Below are positions 20,635 through 33,032 of a stretch of DNA of 64,000 nucleotides, one piece after another. The stretch comes from Vigna angularis (lineage: Eukaryota; Streptophyta; Magnoliopsida; Fabales; Fabaceae), in NCBI RefSeq assembly GCF_016808095.1, contig NC_068970.1, forward strand, positions 43,497,630-43,561,629, written 5' to 3'. Each line of letters begins with the position of its first letter. The stretch's first letter is position 1. The translations under genes were made by a program, and so were the position numbers. The notes beneath the pieces were generated by a model that was given only the letters and a program-made list of their open reading frames with translations, made no database searches and was not told the origin of the DNA.

Positions 20635-22995
20635 ATACATAAAACGGGAAACACTTACCGCCGACAATGACTGCACCAACAAAGAGTTCCTCAGTTCTTC
20701 TAGTCTATCATAGCCTCCTACTAGGCTTGCATATTCATCACGTCATGCACTGAGTTCTTTCTACAACTCATTCCTGATAACAGGCCATGAATCTTCTCCG
20801 AGTCCCAACAACGCAACAATGCATCTATACCCACAGTGACCATCAGCCACAACATCAACAACGTCCACAATGAAGGGGTGAGTAGTAGAATGAAACTGGT
20901 CTATCATTGGAACTCTCCTTTTCTTCACTGCTTTTGGCTTTGATTGTAATTTACTTCTCACATATGAAGATTCTATGGTTGAATGAAAGGCGTCCACATA
21001 CTCAAAATATGATGGATCCCGCGTGGTAGACCTTTCACTTCGTTGAACTTTACTTTTTTGTGCATCCTTTGTCTTCACTTTATGTAATTGAGGGACCATT
21101 GATGTCAATGTAGGACAAACAATCTCAAGTAACTTCTGCTTGATGGTGACTTTACCGCCAATGTCAACCTCATTGATCGTTCTTCTACTTGTTTCAACTT
21201 ATCTTTAATGGATAACTAAGGCTTAGTTTCATTTAATTCAATATTTGAGAAATGCAATCTTCGCCACATGATATGAAATTCACCTATAGGGATCATCTTA
21301 GGATCATATCGTGCTAATTCACATGTACATGGGACACCAAATGTACGTCTCAATATGCATCCACACTTTGAGGAGTCCAATCCTATCTGCTGCACTATTT
21401 TCAATTCCTTAGCAATGAGATCCAATGCATATCGAGACACACGTCTAATAAGTTCTCTATATCTATAGCCTTTAAAATGGTCACTCGTGAGCAACAGACT
21501 ACTTTCAAATGACGCCTTAATCTTATTGTGTTGTAGGATAATGACGTTATGAATATTATCCCAACAAGAACACAAATCACCCATACTATTGCCCAGAACT
21601 TTCTTCAGGCTCCAATGAGCAGATTCAGCCCTGACACAAAAAAAAAACCATCAACAAGTGCAAATAAATATTTATCTACAAAACAAATAAATAAAATAAC
21701 ATTACAAGATACCTATTTGTGGTTGTGTTCACTAAATGCATTACTTTGTTCGTCCAGAACTTTACAAAGTATGTGTTGTACAGAATAATCCAAGTCTGAT
21801 TCACATATTCAAAGAACAAAGGCCATGAACTACTTGTGTATTGAAAACCATTCACATACTCAACAAACAAGCTTTCATCATCACAATCCATCACATTTTC
21901 CTATGCATCCATCAACACTTCCCAAACCTCAGTAGAATGAACTAACATTTTGCATTTAGCTTTAACATTTTTAAGGATGTGGAACCGACATAACATCTTA
22001 TATGACTCAGGGAATACATTTGCAATGACATTCATCAAAGCCAAGTCTCGGTCAGTGACAATGACTTTAGGACCACCCTCAGATGTTAAAAATAAACCTT
22101 TCAGCTTTTCCAAAGCCCATGTGAAATTACTCTGCCTTTTAGTAGACAAGAAAGCAAATGTTGTTGAGAAGGTTAACCCTGTAGACGTCATACCCACAAT
22201 CTCAAGCAACGAAAGTCTATATCTATTTGTTTTATATGTGGAATCCATGAAAAATACAACATTAAATGAGTTTAACAATTTGACTGCATCAGGATGTGTC
22301 TAAAACAAGTCAGTAACAACCTCTGAATCATTAGCACACCTACTCCAGTGAATGTACTTATCCCGATCCAACAACATCATAAGTTGTTGTAGTTCAGTTC
22401 TGGACCCTCTTAATGATTGTTTATACGCTTGCGTTGCGTTTAAATTTGTTTAATCGTTGTCACATTTCGATCATTATTTTGTTTGAGTGTTAATAAAATA
22501 TTTGCAGGTGTAACTGTACTCTTTGTCATATCAACCAGTAATGACTTCTCACTCGTATTCGTAAGGGTGACCAACTAAAGTTTCAGCCAACTCATGGTTG
22601 TGATGTCCACACATCACCTTCAACACCCATCCAGCTCCATCTGAACATGGTTTACCCTTTAATCTAAACGGACACTCATATTTACGAGTGTCGTATACAC
22701 TAGCCACCGCATCGGCTTTGTATTTCCGATATTTCCCCCCTCTTTCACATCCAAGTATGACGAACGTTTTTCTTCCCTGTACACCAATAGCTATGTCAAA
22801 TCTTACTATTACCACAACAAATCCTAAATCATAAGCCATCCCTCTTACCCATTGAATTAAGTGCTCCCATGAACGAAATATTTCATTTGTAAATTTATTT
22901 GTTAAATCTCGCTCTACAACTTTGCTAATTGATGAAGACAAATCAGATTTCAAACTACAACTAATTTGAGAATCCATATGAAGATATTCATCCAT
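20635..22995 (-). pseudogene. FAR1/MULE transposase-SWIM-OTU gene of a Mutator-like element, broken
   Basis: Read on the minus strand from 22995. A FAR1-type DNA-binding domain (FVILGCERGGKYRKYK, KYECPFRLKGKPCSDGAGW, GHHNHELAE) is followed by the MULE transposase domain (FFMDSTYKTNRYRLSLLEIV; VIVTDRDLALMNVIANVFP; MLCRFHILKNV), a SWIM zinc finger (CGCILRRTFGVPCTCELARY) and the N-terminal half of an OTU peptidase (VADGHCGYRCIVALLGLGED, with the D-G-x-C of the active-site cysteine). Introns are visible at 21631-21712 (GTATCTT...TGTCAG) and from 20658 on (GTAAGTG). Stops break it: a TAG for the expected Trp in DLF.THPDAV near 22303, the stop at 21900, and stops after RNEL and SA in the OTU exon. 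The remaining OTU exon is at 45-236 beyond the retrotransposon. The element's own ends are not in view on the left. Confidence 0.85.
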
Positions 22996-23371
22996 TTTAA
23001 ATAATAATCACCTACAAAATTATAATGAGTCTTATTAACATAATTAATAATTAATCAAACAAATATAAAAATATTAATATAATTCAATTATATATTTCAT
23101 ATAAATAAAGTAATAAGTAATTTTTTATATAATTATAAAATTGTTAAAGAATTAAAGATACAAAAATCATATGTAAAAAATATACATTTTACAAAATCAT
23201 TACGTTTAAAAACTAATTATATATAACATCCAAAATACAAAAATATAAATATAAACTAATATAAATATACATTATTAAAATACATTAAAATTATATTCAA
23301 AAATAATAAATCAAAACATTTAAATTAAATTATTAAAATATCTCCAAAAACAAAGAATAAACTAAAAACAC
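22996..23371. other. AT-rich 5' region of the MULE
   Basis: Very AT-rich (over 80% by eye), without open frames or recognisable motifs, between the MULE start codon and the palindrome at 23372. Confidence 0.5.
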
Positions 23372-23535
23372 AAACCCTAAAATAAAAAACGAAACCTTTA
23401 AACGGAGGTGACATCCTTCAACGGATGTCAACATCCGTTTAAGGTAAAACGGATCTGTTTGATCTTAAACGGATGTTGACATCCATTGAAGGATGTCACC
23501 TCCGTTTAAAGGTTTCGTTTTTTATTTTAGGGTTT
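23372..23535. repeat. 164-bp near-perfect palindrome (72-bp arms, 20-bp loop)
   Basis: Left arm 23372-23443 and right arm 23464-23535 are reverse complements with one mismatch in 72. Arms contain AAACGGAGGTGACATCC, CGGATGTCAACATCCGTTT and, at the outer ends, the telo-box AAACCCTAA. Within each arm CGGATGT.AACATCCG is itself palindromic. It lies 380 bp upstream of the MULE start codon. It may be a terminal inverted repeat of the MULE fused head-to-head with a second copy, a foldback element, or a hairpin precursor. Confidence 0.85.
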
Positions 23536-24889
23536 TATTTGAAGGTTTATTCGAGTACGCACCTGGAAGAGGAAGCACCACACACGCACTGCACCACGAG
23601 AGTGACACTGCACCACCACAAGAGGGAGACTACTTGATAATTTTTTCCACCACCACCAACCTTTGCAACTTGAAGTATCTCACAGCAGACGAGAGAGGAA
23701 GAAGTATAATGTTAAAATGAAAGAAAAGTATCTTACTCATGCATCGGATTACAATAGGTTATTAGTGAAATAGGTTGTGAATGAGTAAAATTAAAAAATA
23801 ATAACCTTAAAAATAAAATTTTAGTGAGGGGAAAAATAGTAAAGGGGAGGTGGAGGGAGAAAGATGTGGTGGTGGAGGGAGCAACACCCACAATGATAAT
23901 GTTTGTTGAGTTTAGAATGATGTGTCTAATCAACTAATCGATTATCTTTCAGCTTACCGACCACCATATACTTCTTTACCAAAAAAGGTATATACTATTT
24001 TAAGGTGATTTCTAGAGTATTATTAGATATAATTATTGGATAATTAATGTTTTTTCACTCAACTACCATTATTTCGTAAATTTTACTTTTATTTTTCAAA
24101 CCATTAACCACAGTAGATTTTAATTTTTCGTGCATTTTACCCAATTGTCTAGTTTATTGGTAATTGTAGTTAACTTGATGACATAAGTGTTTGATGAAAT
24201 AAAATTTAGTTAAATATTGATTTAGTCTTAATTGTTTTAAAGTTTTTTTAATTTGGTTATAATATTTTTTTTCTCTGTTTGATCATAATATTTGTTAATT
24301 TTGTTTAATATATATTTTTTTCTAACAACTTTAAAATACTTAACAACGAATTATATTGGATTAACATTTTGTTACGTGACAATGATATATGTAACATGGT
24401 CTATTTGAATTAAATTAAATTTATTTGTTTTATAATTACGAAAAGAAAAAACTAAGAAATAGAGTTGTACTACAGTTGAGCATTAGGGTTTATGTGCAAA
24501 GGAGTGTGAATTTGTGGTTTTCATGTTGGAGAAGAACGTGATTGGGTGATTCTTGTTTAGTGGAAGTCGTTGTCGTGTCCTATGGTTGAGCATGCTCTGG
24601 TGACGACGGTAGGAGTTAAGCATCAAAGAGGTTGTTATTTAGGGCTTTTGTGTGGTCCAATGTATGTTGTCATTGTTGCATTTTGATTTTTTCTTTATTG
24701 TGTTTTTCGTGAATTAAGTAATTTTTTATTGATTTTGTTGTCCCACTATGTCAATGATTGTGTGCTTGTCAGTATTTAGTTGTGGTTCTTTTTCATCTTT
24801 ATGTGCTTTTGAATGTGTGTGGTCTCCTATTAATTTAAGCTATTAATATTGGACAAGATTATTGTATTGGTGTTTGAGATGTGTAATGC
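23536..24889. other. Non-coding region, nothing recognised
   Basis: AT-rich DNA with CCACCACC stretches near 23580-23670 and long T-rich stretches at 24050-24420. No frame with a recognisable domain. Confidence 0.5.
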
Positions 24890-26060
24890 TAGATTCAAAG
24901 TTGGTGTTTGAGATGTTGTTATTAAGGAGTTGTGGTATTTTATAGAGAAAATGTTGCTTGAATGATGACAATGGGGAAATAAATATGGTGAACGTTGCTA
25001 GGCGTTATGGTGAAGTTCACTTGTTTGTTGTGCATGGTATCTTAGAACCAGAAGTGGTGGAAAATGACATGGAAGTTCAAGTGGATTATCTATGTGAGGG
25101 ACCTTTAGAGAATGAAGACAATAGTCATATTAATGGTGCACCACAGGTTGACAAACAAGACAAGCTAAAGGATGAAGTGGGGGCTTATGTAAGTGAAAGT
25201 AAGTGTGAGGGTGAGGTAAGGAAGCTCAAGGGTCATGTGAGAGCTGATCTAGGTTAAAGTGAGGGTGAGGGTGAGGTGATAACTCATGTAGATGAAAGTG
25301 AGGGTGAGGTGAGTTGAAGGAGCCCGGGGATGAGGTGGGGAAGGACATTATACATGAATGTGAGGTTGATGATGAAATAGATAGTGAATTTGAGGTGTAG
25401 AGTTGGATTGATTCTAAGTTGGAGTCTCTTAATGGAAGTGAGGGTACAACTGATAAAGAGGAGAAGGCAGTGGATTATGCAACTAGATATATTGAAGGAC
25501 TTGTTGATGTTCATGTCAATGTTGAATATGGTGTGCAAAATATTGTAGAAGGATCTGTGAAAGTTGGAATGGGTTTAAGTGAGCACTCAATTGAGGAAGA
25601 CAATGGAAACATTGTACTGAATAGAAAGGATAAAGGGTTGTTGATAATAATTGACACTTATAAGACCTGGTTACTTGTGAAGACAATAATAGTGACACAA
25701 CAAGGGATGAGATAGGCAATTCTAGTCCATTTAGGACATTTTTTATGCCAAAAGCTAAGGCCAATTATAAATGGAAAGTAGGAACAACTTTCATAGATAA
25801 ACAACAATTTACAAAAGTTGTTAGAACTTATGTTGTGCATTGTAGGAGAAATTTGAAATTTCATAAAAATGATAAAGAAAAATAGTTTGATATTTAGGGG
25901 CCCAAGGAAAATGTGATTGGTCAACTTATTGTGCCTACTTGCCTTCATGTAATACTTGACAACTAAGGAAAGTTTTGGATAATTATAACTATCCGAGAGT
26001 TTAACATTGATATGATCAATTCAAAATGGTTGAGTGATAACCTATAGTCTCATTATAATG
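24890..26060 (+). pseudogene. MuDR-type transposase N-terminal fragment, broken
   Basis: Plus-strand pieces: ARRYGEVHLFVVHGILEPEV (like the N-terminal PB1-like segment of legume MuDR proteins), an acidic Glu/Asp/Gly-rich linker (24958-25640), then WKVGTTFIDKQQFTKVVRTY, RRNLKFHKNDKEK and EFNIDMINSKWLSD. The latter match the Mutator DNA-binding domain pattern (PF03108-like). Stops and frameshifts occur at 25257, 25398, 25713 and repeatedly after 25884. The transposase catalytic domain is missing, so this is a truncated second Mutator relic, from a different subfamily than the FAR1/OTU one. Confidence 0.65.
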
Positions 26061-28609
26061 TATTTGGATTCACTAGTTGGATTATGTATTGATTTTGAAT
26101 CATGTGAATTGTGTATTGTTTTAGAAGAATGTGGATCATGAATTGTTTTGGAAGAATGTGGACGGGTATTTTGGAGAACTTTATTATGGTTCCAAAAACA
26201 CGAGCTAATGTATGTTGTCTTCATACATTGAGTAATACAAATGTTATTATTGACAACTTTTGTATTATATTGTAAAATTATGTTGAAATTGAGAGGTTCT
26301 ATTATTATTTTAACACAATTAAGAGGATGTGTTGTTACTCTTTTTTTATCATTATAAAAAGGACTAAACTGAACATATTCTTTTCATAAGTGAAACAACA
26401 TTGAGCCAAATAAAATACATAAAGAACATGATGTTCATTCATGTCTTAACATGTTCATAACACCATCTGAAAAAATTCACGACACAACATCTTTAATCTC
26501 ACTTTGTTATCCAACACCAAAATAACAAAACTTAATATTAATTTTCAAAACCACATATTTTTATTAAATAAAACATTACTCGAAATGAATGGATCAATTA
26601 GCACAATCCCAAAATTACTTACCAACTACACCACAATCACAAATGGGTGTTAAACCCGAAACCCTACACCCACCACCATAAGAGTAATTACAATTTTGCA
26701 AATGAGTGTTACAGCAAGAAGAAGAATATTGGCCACAAGACATACCTATCCACACGTCTTCATCTGGACAATAAAATTAAATCTCCCTCCACTCCATAAA
26801 ACCCTAAATCCAATTTCTTTCCTTCTCATTTAAAGGTAAAGAAGGAAGCATATATCACTGTTTATCAATGGAAGGAAGCATATATAACTATTTATCAATA
26901 AAACACGTAAGATAAAATTTTCCAGATATGATGTTAACAATCATAACAACGTTACCTTATAAAGACTCAATTCAACAAAAATAACAAATATTGAAACCAA
27001 ATTAAACAAGACCAAATCATTATTTAAGTCTAAAATTTAAATTGACGAAAATATAACATTGATATGGATAATAAAATACTAATAATCTACCCAGAATAGT
27101 AAACGATACAAATACTAAAAATGGGGAGAATATTTTTTCCTTTTCTTATTTAACAATAAACACCAAGTCACTTAACTTATTTAATTAAGGATAAAAATAA
27201 TTCATGTGTACTATTATTACTTTTGTTAATGGTATATTTACTCTCCAAAAATACCATTAATTCTATAGTATTGCATGTTAGTTTTGATAAAAACATTTTT
27301 AATTTTTAAGACATTTAAAAATTTGAATTTAAATTAATTTTATCAGAAATTATTTTACTTTTTGAATATTTTATTTGGATAACACAATTCAAATTCATTA
27401 ATTTTTTATTTAAACGAATTACTTAAAAAATCATCAAATGCAGAAAAGAAAAATATTAAATTTTTTTTTATAATTAACAAAATTGTCAATTAGATTTTTA
27501 GTCTCTTTTGCTCTATATTGTTTTTCGATGAAAGTTTGTCGACACTAACCTTGTTGATGGAGCTCTTCTATAATGTATGTCGGTCAAAATTATTTTATAT
27601 TGATGTCAATTATAATTATTCAGATTAACATTAATAGAAATTATTTTGATAATATCATCAGTTGGAATTATTTCTTTTACTTTTTTTTAACAATATTGGA
27701 TAAAAAATTCTCCCAATCAACATAAGAAGAAAATAGTCTTAATAAATAGTTAGCACTAAAAAAATAATCTTAATAATTTGCTGACAAAAAATAATATCGG
27801 AAGCATAAAAAAAATAAGTACAACATATGTCAATAAAAGAATTTAGTTGACATCCAAAAAAATAAAATAACATATCCAACATTGACCTAGAAACATATAT
27901 ATAGTAATATTAAGCATACAACATCAATAAAAAAGAAAATTCTAATCAAAATTAATTGAAAAGTAATCCAAGTTAGCGACATACAAACCAAGAACTCAAA
28001 AGAAACTATAAAAAAAGACACACATAAAGTTGAAAATAAAAAAAATTAAGGATTCTTAACTTTTAGATAAAATTTGAAATTCTCTATTTTTGAATAATGT
28101 AATTAATCTCGTTAAATTTTAAAATTTTAATTTCTTTAAAGATTCCTTAAAAATATCTACCTTCTTCAAATCCTATCTAATTACACATTAATGAGTGTTG
28201 ATTACTTTAAAGCTTTTTTTTTTCTTTCTAGGAAGTCTTTAAAAATTACGTATTTCCTCTAAGAGAAGTTATTTTGTTGGCACTATCTCTGGTTGGAAAG
28301 TTTCCAACTCCACTTTTTCCTTCTAGCTGTCATAAGTCAAATATGAAATATTTTTAAAATTAAATATTTGACTGACTAACCGGTATATTAAGGTAAGGTA
28401 GAATGTATAAATTAAGTATTTAATTTATAAAGATAAAATTTATAATACATATTTTTAATATATATTATGTTTTTATCGTAAAAGAGTGTAAATCCTTCAT
28501 TGTGAAGAAATTAGATTGTTAATTTGTGAAGTATTGTAGTAGATTGATTATATTTAATATGTATTTATTGTTAGTATCGTCGAATTCTTACTAAATTTAA
28601 TATTGGAGT
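26061..28609. other. AT-rich intergenic DNA, nothing recognised
   Basis: No coding domain on either strand. There is a two-copy 30-bp repeat at 26846-26909 (AAGGAAGCATATAT.ACT.T) and an otherwise featureless AT-rich stretch to 28.6 kb. Confidence 0.5.
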
Positions 28610-28741
28610 GCCTTTTGCATGTAACTCCCCAGTCGACCAAACGATAGTGAGTGTGAAGTAGAAGAAGGACTTTGACTTAAGCTTGAAGTTAGTAGAGCGA
28701 ATCAAAGAAAGGAGTTGATCTTGACCCTACAAACCAAAACA
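28610..28741 (+). repeat. End of a 5' LTR (Ty3/gypsy), decayed
   Basis: GGAGTGCCTTTTGCATGTA and GACTTTGACTTAAGC...AATCAAAGAAAGGAGTTGA precede CAAAACA, then a PBS-like site at 28745. A similar stretch recurs at 31860-31970. The outer LTR end could not be found in the AT-rich DNA upstream. Confidence 0.5.
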
Positions 28742-28744
28742 TTT

Positions 28745-28762
28745 TGGCGTCCGCCTTGGAGC
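28745..28762 (+). promoter_or_regulatory. PBS-like site of the decayed gypsy element
   Basis: TGGCGTCCGCCTTGGAGC, three bases after the LTR end CA, resembles the TGGCGCCCACCGTGGGG-type primer sites of plant Tat/Retand elements, with several changes. Confidence 0.5.
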
Positions 28763-28769
28763 CCGAAAA

Positions 28770-31700
28770 CATGTGAAGAAACCCAATAGTGACCACAAGA
28801 AACATTGCTAATCAGCATGATCTTATGGAGTTAATAAGAGATGCAACAAAGACGCGAAGTCGAGATAGCGGTGTTGAGGCTCGAGCATGCTGCTGGTCGT
28901 TAGGAGCAGACAAAACAACACTTTGTGTTGGCACAAATGTGAACAATTAAGTCGAGGGACCTACTAAGACGGTTCAGGACTTAAGCACTAGGGCAAGCAA
29001 GGGAACCCACATGGTGCACGCGATATAGGTCGAGGAGTTGATTCGGGCAGGTCATCACAAATGGTATGTTAAAACTGATCGGCCAAAAAGAAATCTCGTT
29101 CGAAGGCAGAGTCCCAATGACGTCCTTGTCACCCAACGCGATAACAAGCGTCGTAGCTAGAGTAGAAGTAGGAGCCATGACTGCCCCCAAGGCGGTCACA
29201 TCAACACCATCTTAGGGGGATTCAAAGGAGGCGGATCCTCCGCGACCGCTCGAAAGAGGCATCTTAGAAGACAAAAGACTGTCCATCTAGTGGACAAGGA
29301 TTGGAAATCCATGATCCCATTACCTTCATAGATGAAGATTCCATGCGTTTTACCCCGATCAAGATGACCCGACAGTCATCATGGCCTAGATCAGTGAATA
29401 CAGCGTAAGCAAAGTTCTTATCAATTAAGGGAGCTCGGTGAACATCCTTTACTGGAAGACATTCTAGAAGATGGATCTGTCAAAAGACTTTATCGTCCCC
29501 TACAACGAGCAGATTGTAGGCTTCGCTGAAGAGTGGGTAGACACAAACAGTTATGTTGACCTGAGAACGAGGATGGGGATTGGACATGATGCGAAGGAGC
29601 TTAGGGTGAGGTACCTATTGGTGGAAGCAAACACCTCTTATATTGTATAGAATGGGTGACCATGCCTGAACGTGTTCGAGGAGATTGTTTCTACATCTCA
29701 TCTAGCAATGAAGTTCCCCTTCGACTAGAGAACGATATGAATGGTGCAAGCAGACCAGAAAATAACCTAAGAATGCTATCAAGCGGGGCTAAAGATGGAG
29801 CCTTATGTCCCACTTAGGAAGATTAGAAGGTCAGAAGTAGCCATAGCAAACTTGGACCCTAGGATTAATACTGAAGACCAGATGGAACCATAGGACAGAG
29901 TGAAACCCTTCGGCCTGGGAGGAAAGAGGGGCAAATGACATCCATCGGAAGCTGCTTGTGCCAAGAGTTAGAGAAAGCTTTACGTGATGCGCTAAGAGCC
30001 AATTGGGACCTATTTGCATGGACAATCGTGGACATGTTGGGCATTAACACTAGTGTGATGTTTCACAAACTGGCTTTCTTTAAAGAGGCATACCCCATGG
30101 TCCAGAAGAAAAAAGGTTGGGGGAGGTGAAGAGCAAACGGTTGATGCGAAAGTCAGAAAGCTCTTGGAGGTTGGTTTCGCTCGGGAAGTGACATACACTG
30201 TGGGTACATAACGTGGTCATGACGAAAACATCGAATGATTAGTAGAGGATGTGTACAGACTTCACTAACCTCAACAAAGCATGCCCGAAAAATGCTTACC
30301 CCTTTTCTAGCACAAACGACCTAGTGGACGGAGCGTTGGGCCACAAAATCCTAAGCTTTCTAGATGCATACTCCAAGTACAATCAAATACTCATGCATTC
30401 ACCCGTTCGGGAGAAGACTGCTTTGATCACGAAATGGGTAAATTATTGTTATGAAGTGATGTCGTTCATATTAAAGAACATTGGAGCCATCTATCAGCGC
30501 CTGATGAACAAGGTTTTTCATCATCAAACTAACAGGTGCATGGAGGTATATGTAGATTATATGATGGTACATAGCCGGTCGGCGGAGGATCATGTGAGGG
30601 ATCTAGAGGAGGTCTTCGGGTAAGTTCAATGTTATGAAATGCGCCTCAACCCGACGAAATGCACGTCGGAGTGGAAGCAGGAAAATTCTTGAGGTTCATG
30701 TTGACGAAAAAGGGGATTGCAACCAATCCAGATAAGTGTGCGACTGTCTTGGAAATGAGAAGCCTAAAAAATCTAAAAGAGGTGCAATGACTCGTAGGCC
30801 GATTGACCTCTTTGTCTCGTTTGATTCCTAGATTGGTCGAGCGGATCATACCAATCTTGAAGATGATGAAGAGCTTTGCAGTCAAGTGGGACGAACATTG
30901 TGAAGTTTCTTTTGCATAGGTGAAGCAAATTCTTGTTAGTCGATCTGTAATGGCCCGACCAATTCATGGAAATAAGTTATAGCTCTGGTCGTGTCGAATG
31001 CGACTATTTGTATGCCTTCGTTTAGAAGGCCCCTAAGTTCAAACTAATATACTTTATCAATCTTGTTTTGCAGGACCTAAAGACACGATACCAACAAATC
31101 GAAAAGGTTGCGTTAGCGCATCCTTATGGCCCCTCGACGCTTAAGGCCATACTTCCAAAGTCATCAGGTGGTCATCTGAACCAATCATCAAGTGATGAAG
31201 ATTTTGAGGAAACCCGATCTGGTAGGGAGGACCATCAATTGGTTGGTAGAGATGTCTGAGTTTGATCTTCGGTTCGGACCACACGGTTCAGTACATGGAC
31301 ACTTGACAAATTTTGCTGCAAAGTTACCATTCCAGAATATGGATTTTATTCAACCAAAGAGATTATACGTCGATGGATCATCTAATAAAAGGGGTGGAGG
31401 AGTTGGAATAGTACTTGAGGGACCACACGATGCGGTAATCGAACAATTGTTACTCTTTAAGTTTAAAATCAGTAATAACCATGCTGAATACAAAACCTTA
31501 GTGATTGGGCTTATCTTGGCTAAAGACATGGGTGTCCAATAGTTGGAATGTAGAAAGAACTCCAAATTGGTAGTAGGCCAAATGAATAAAGATTTTCAGA
31601 TAAAGGATGACCAACTCTTGTAATATTTCCATAGAGCTACAGAGTTAATAAAAAGATTTGAAACGGTGGATATTCCTAAGGAATGAAGAGCTACAGATAC

Positions 31701-31780
31701 ATTCCTAGGGAAGAGAATGTTAAAGCGAACATCTTGTCCAAGTTAATGAGTGGCAAGAAAAGTGGACAATTGTAAAAGGG
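28770..31780 (+). pseudogene. pol: Ty3/gypsy (Tat/Retand-like) pol, heavily broken
   Basis: Pieces in shifting plus-strand frames follow normal pol order. A protease-to-RT linker (KMEPYVPLRK, RSEVAIANLDPRINTEDQME, REVTY) lies at 29790-30195. Reverse transcriptase at 30249-30623 has MCTDFTNLNKACPKNAYPF, ILSFLDAYSKYNQILMH and the catalytic YVDD box changed to YVDY. RNase H at 31355-31560 has LYVDGSSNKRGGGVGIVLEG and SNNHAEYKTLVIGLILAKDM. gag is mostly lost (28800-29300) and no integrase was recognised. Stops occur throughout; it is an old, dead copy. Confidence 0.8.
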
Positions 31781-32379
31781 TCACGTTCGTCAAGAAATGC
31801 AAAAATTGCTAGGAACATGGTAACAATATTAGGACACCCTCGACTGAGTTGAACAACATCAGCTCCCTTGACCATTCGTCCAGTGAAGAATGGACTTTGA
31901 CCTAAACTTAGAGTTAAAAGAACAAATCAAAGAAAGGAATTGACATTGACTTCACCAATCAACAATAATTATATTTATTGACTTAATATTATTTTTTAAC
32001 TTAGGTGAAGAAGCTGGAAGATTTAGAAGGTCTAATATGCTTGTAAGTTTAGTTTAGTACAATCGAGTTGGAGTGTATCTATATTTTTTAGTTTTAGTTT
32101 TCTACCTCGTTAGACACTATACATAGTTTTCTTTTTGAGTAGTGATAGTTTTCTTCTTGAGTAGTGATACCTGGTCATCTAACTCATGACATGCGATTCT
32201 CATCTTCGCATATTACCTCGATGGATGGTTTACGAATCGAATCATATTAAGTGAATAGGTGCTACCTCGACGAGTGAAATTTTGTGCTACTTGACGGGCG
32301 TACACTACCTCGTGGTTCTCTAGAAAATTTATTAACAAAGGATAGATCCTTGTAAACTAAATGGAGAACAAAGAACAAG
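31781..32379. other. Possible truncated 3' LTR piece and flank
   Basis: 31860-31970 resembles 28640-28735 (GACTTTGACCTAAACTTAG..., AATCAAAGAAAGGAATTGA). This suggests the remaining end of the element's other LTR. The rest is AT-rich and unrecognised. Confidence 0.35.
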
Positions 32380-32822
32380 TTGTCAATTGTCCATTTGTTG
32401 TTTGTACTAAATGGCCCCCGGACGGCACCGGACAAACAGCCAGGGACGGACGACACCCCTTGACCATGCAGAACGGACGGTCGTAGCAGGTAGGTCTCTG
32501 GACAAGATTAAGGTAAAACACTGGTTAGATGATTGGGCTCTGGATTGGGCTGTGATTAAAGCTTTGCTAATCCTAGGCCCATGACCAAAACTATAAATAC
32601 AGGTCAAAGGTAAAAGGTTGACAAATTTATTAATTACACATTTATTACAGCACTTAAACCACCGATCGGACCATTATTGACTTAAGCATCGGAGTACCTT
32701 TGACATGTACCCTCCCAGGCGTACAGGACAGACAGACTTTGACTAACGGAAGAAAGGATCCCACGAAGACCGGACGAAGACAACAAAAAGTGCGTAAATT
32801 TAAGTGACTCGACCCAAAAACA
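32380..32822 (+). repeat. Solo LTR candidate with a TATA box
   Basis: TATAAATA at 32592-32599 is followed by GGAGTACCTTTGACATGTAC (32690) and CAGACTTTGACTAACGG, and ends CCCAAAAACA at 32822. It shares the R/U5 style of the gypsy LTR at 28610-28741 but belongs to another family. No PBS follows, so it is a solo LTR or a 3' LTR. The start is uncertain. Confidence 0.45.
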
Positions 32823-32972
32823 TTTTCAAAGGAGAAAAATATGACAAGTGAAAAAAGAAGATATTTCTTCACTTGCAATCAAACCAAGAACTTTTGTATC
32901 ATCAAACCAAATACTATTACCATCATCTCATAAAATAATTTTAAATAAAATAATTATTTTTTAATTTTAGAA

Positions 32973-32975
<3 letters not shown>

Positions 32976-33028
<53 letters not shown>
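32976..33028. repeat. (AT)n microsatellite
   Basis: About 26 AT units in a row, followed by TTAAACG. Confidence 0.95.

Positions 33029-33032
<4 letters not shown>

Noticed and set aside
21549..22303. Plus-strand frames of 79 and 117 codons over the MULE
   Set aside because: They are antisense shadows of the transposase exons on the minus strand.
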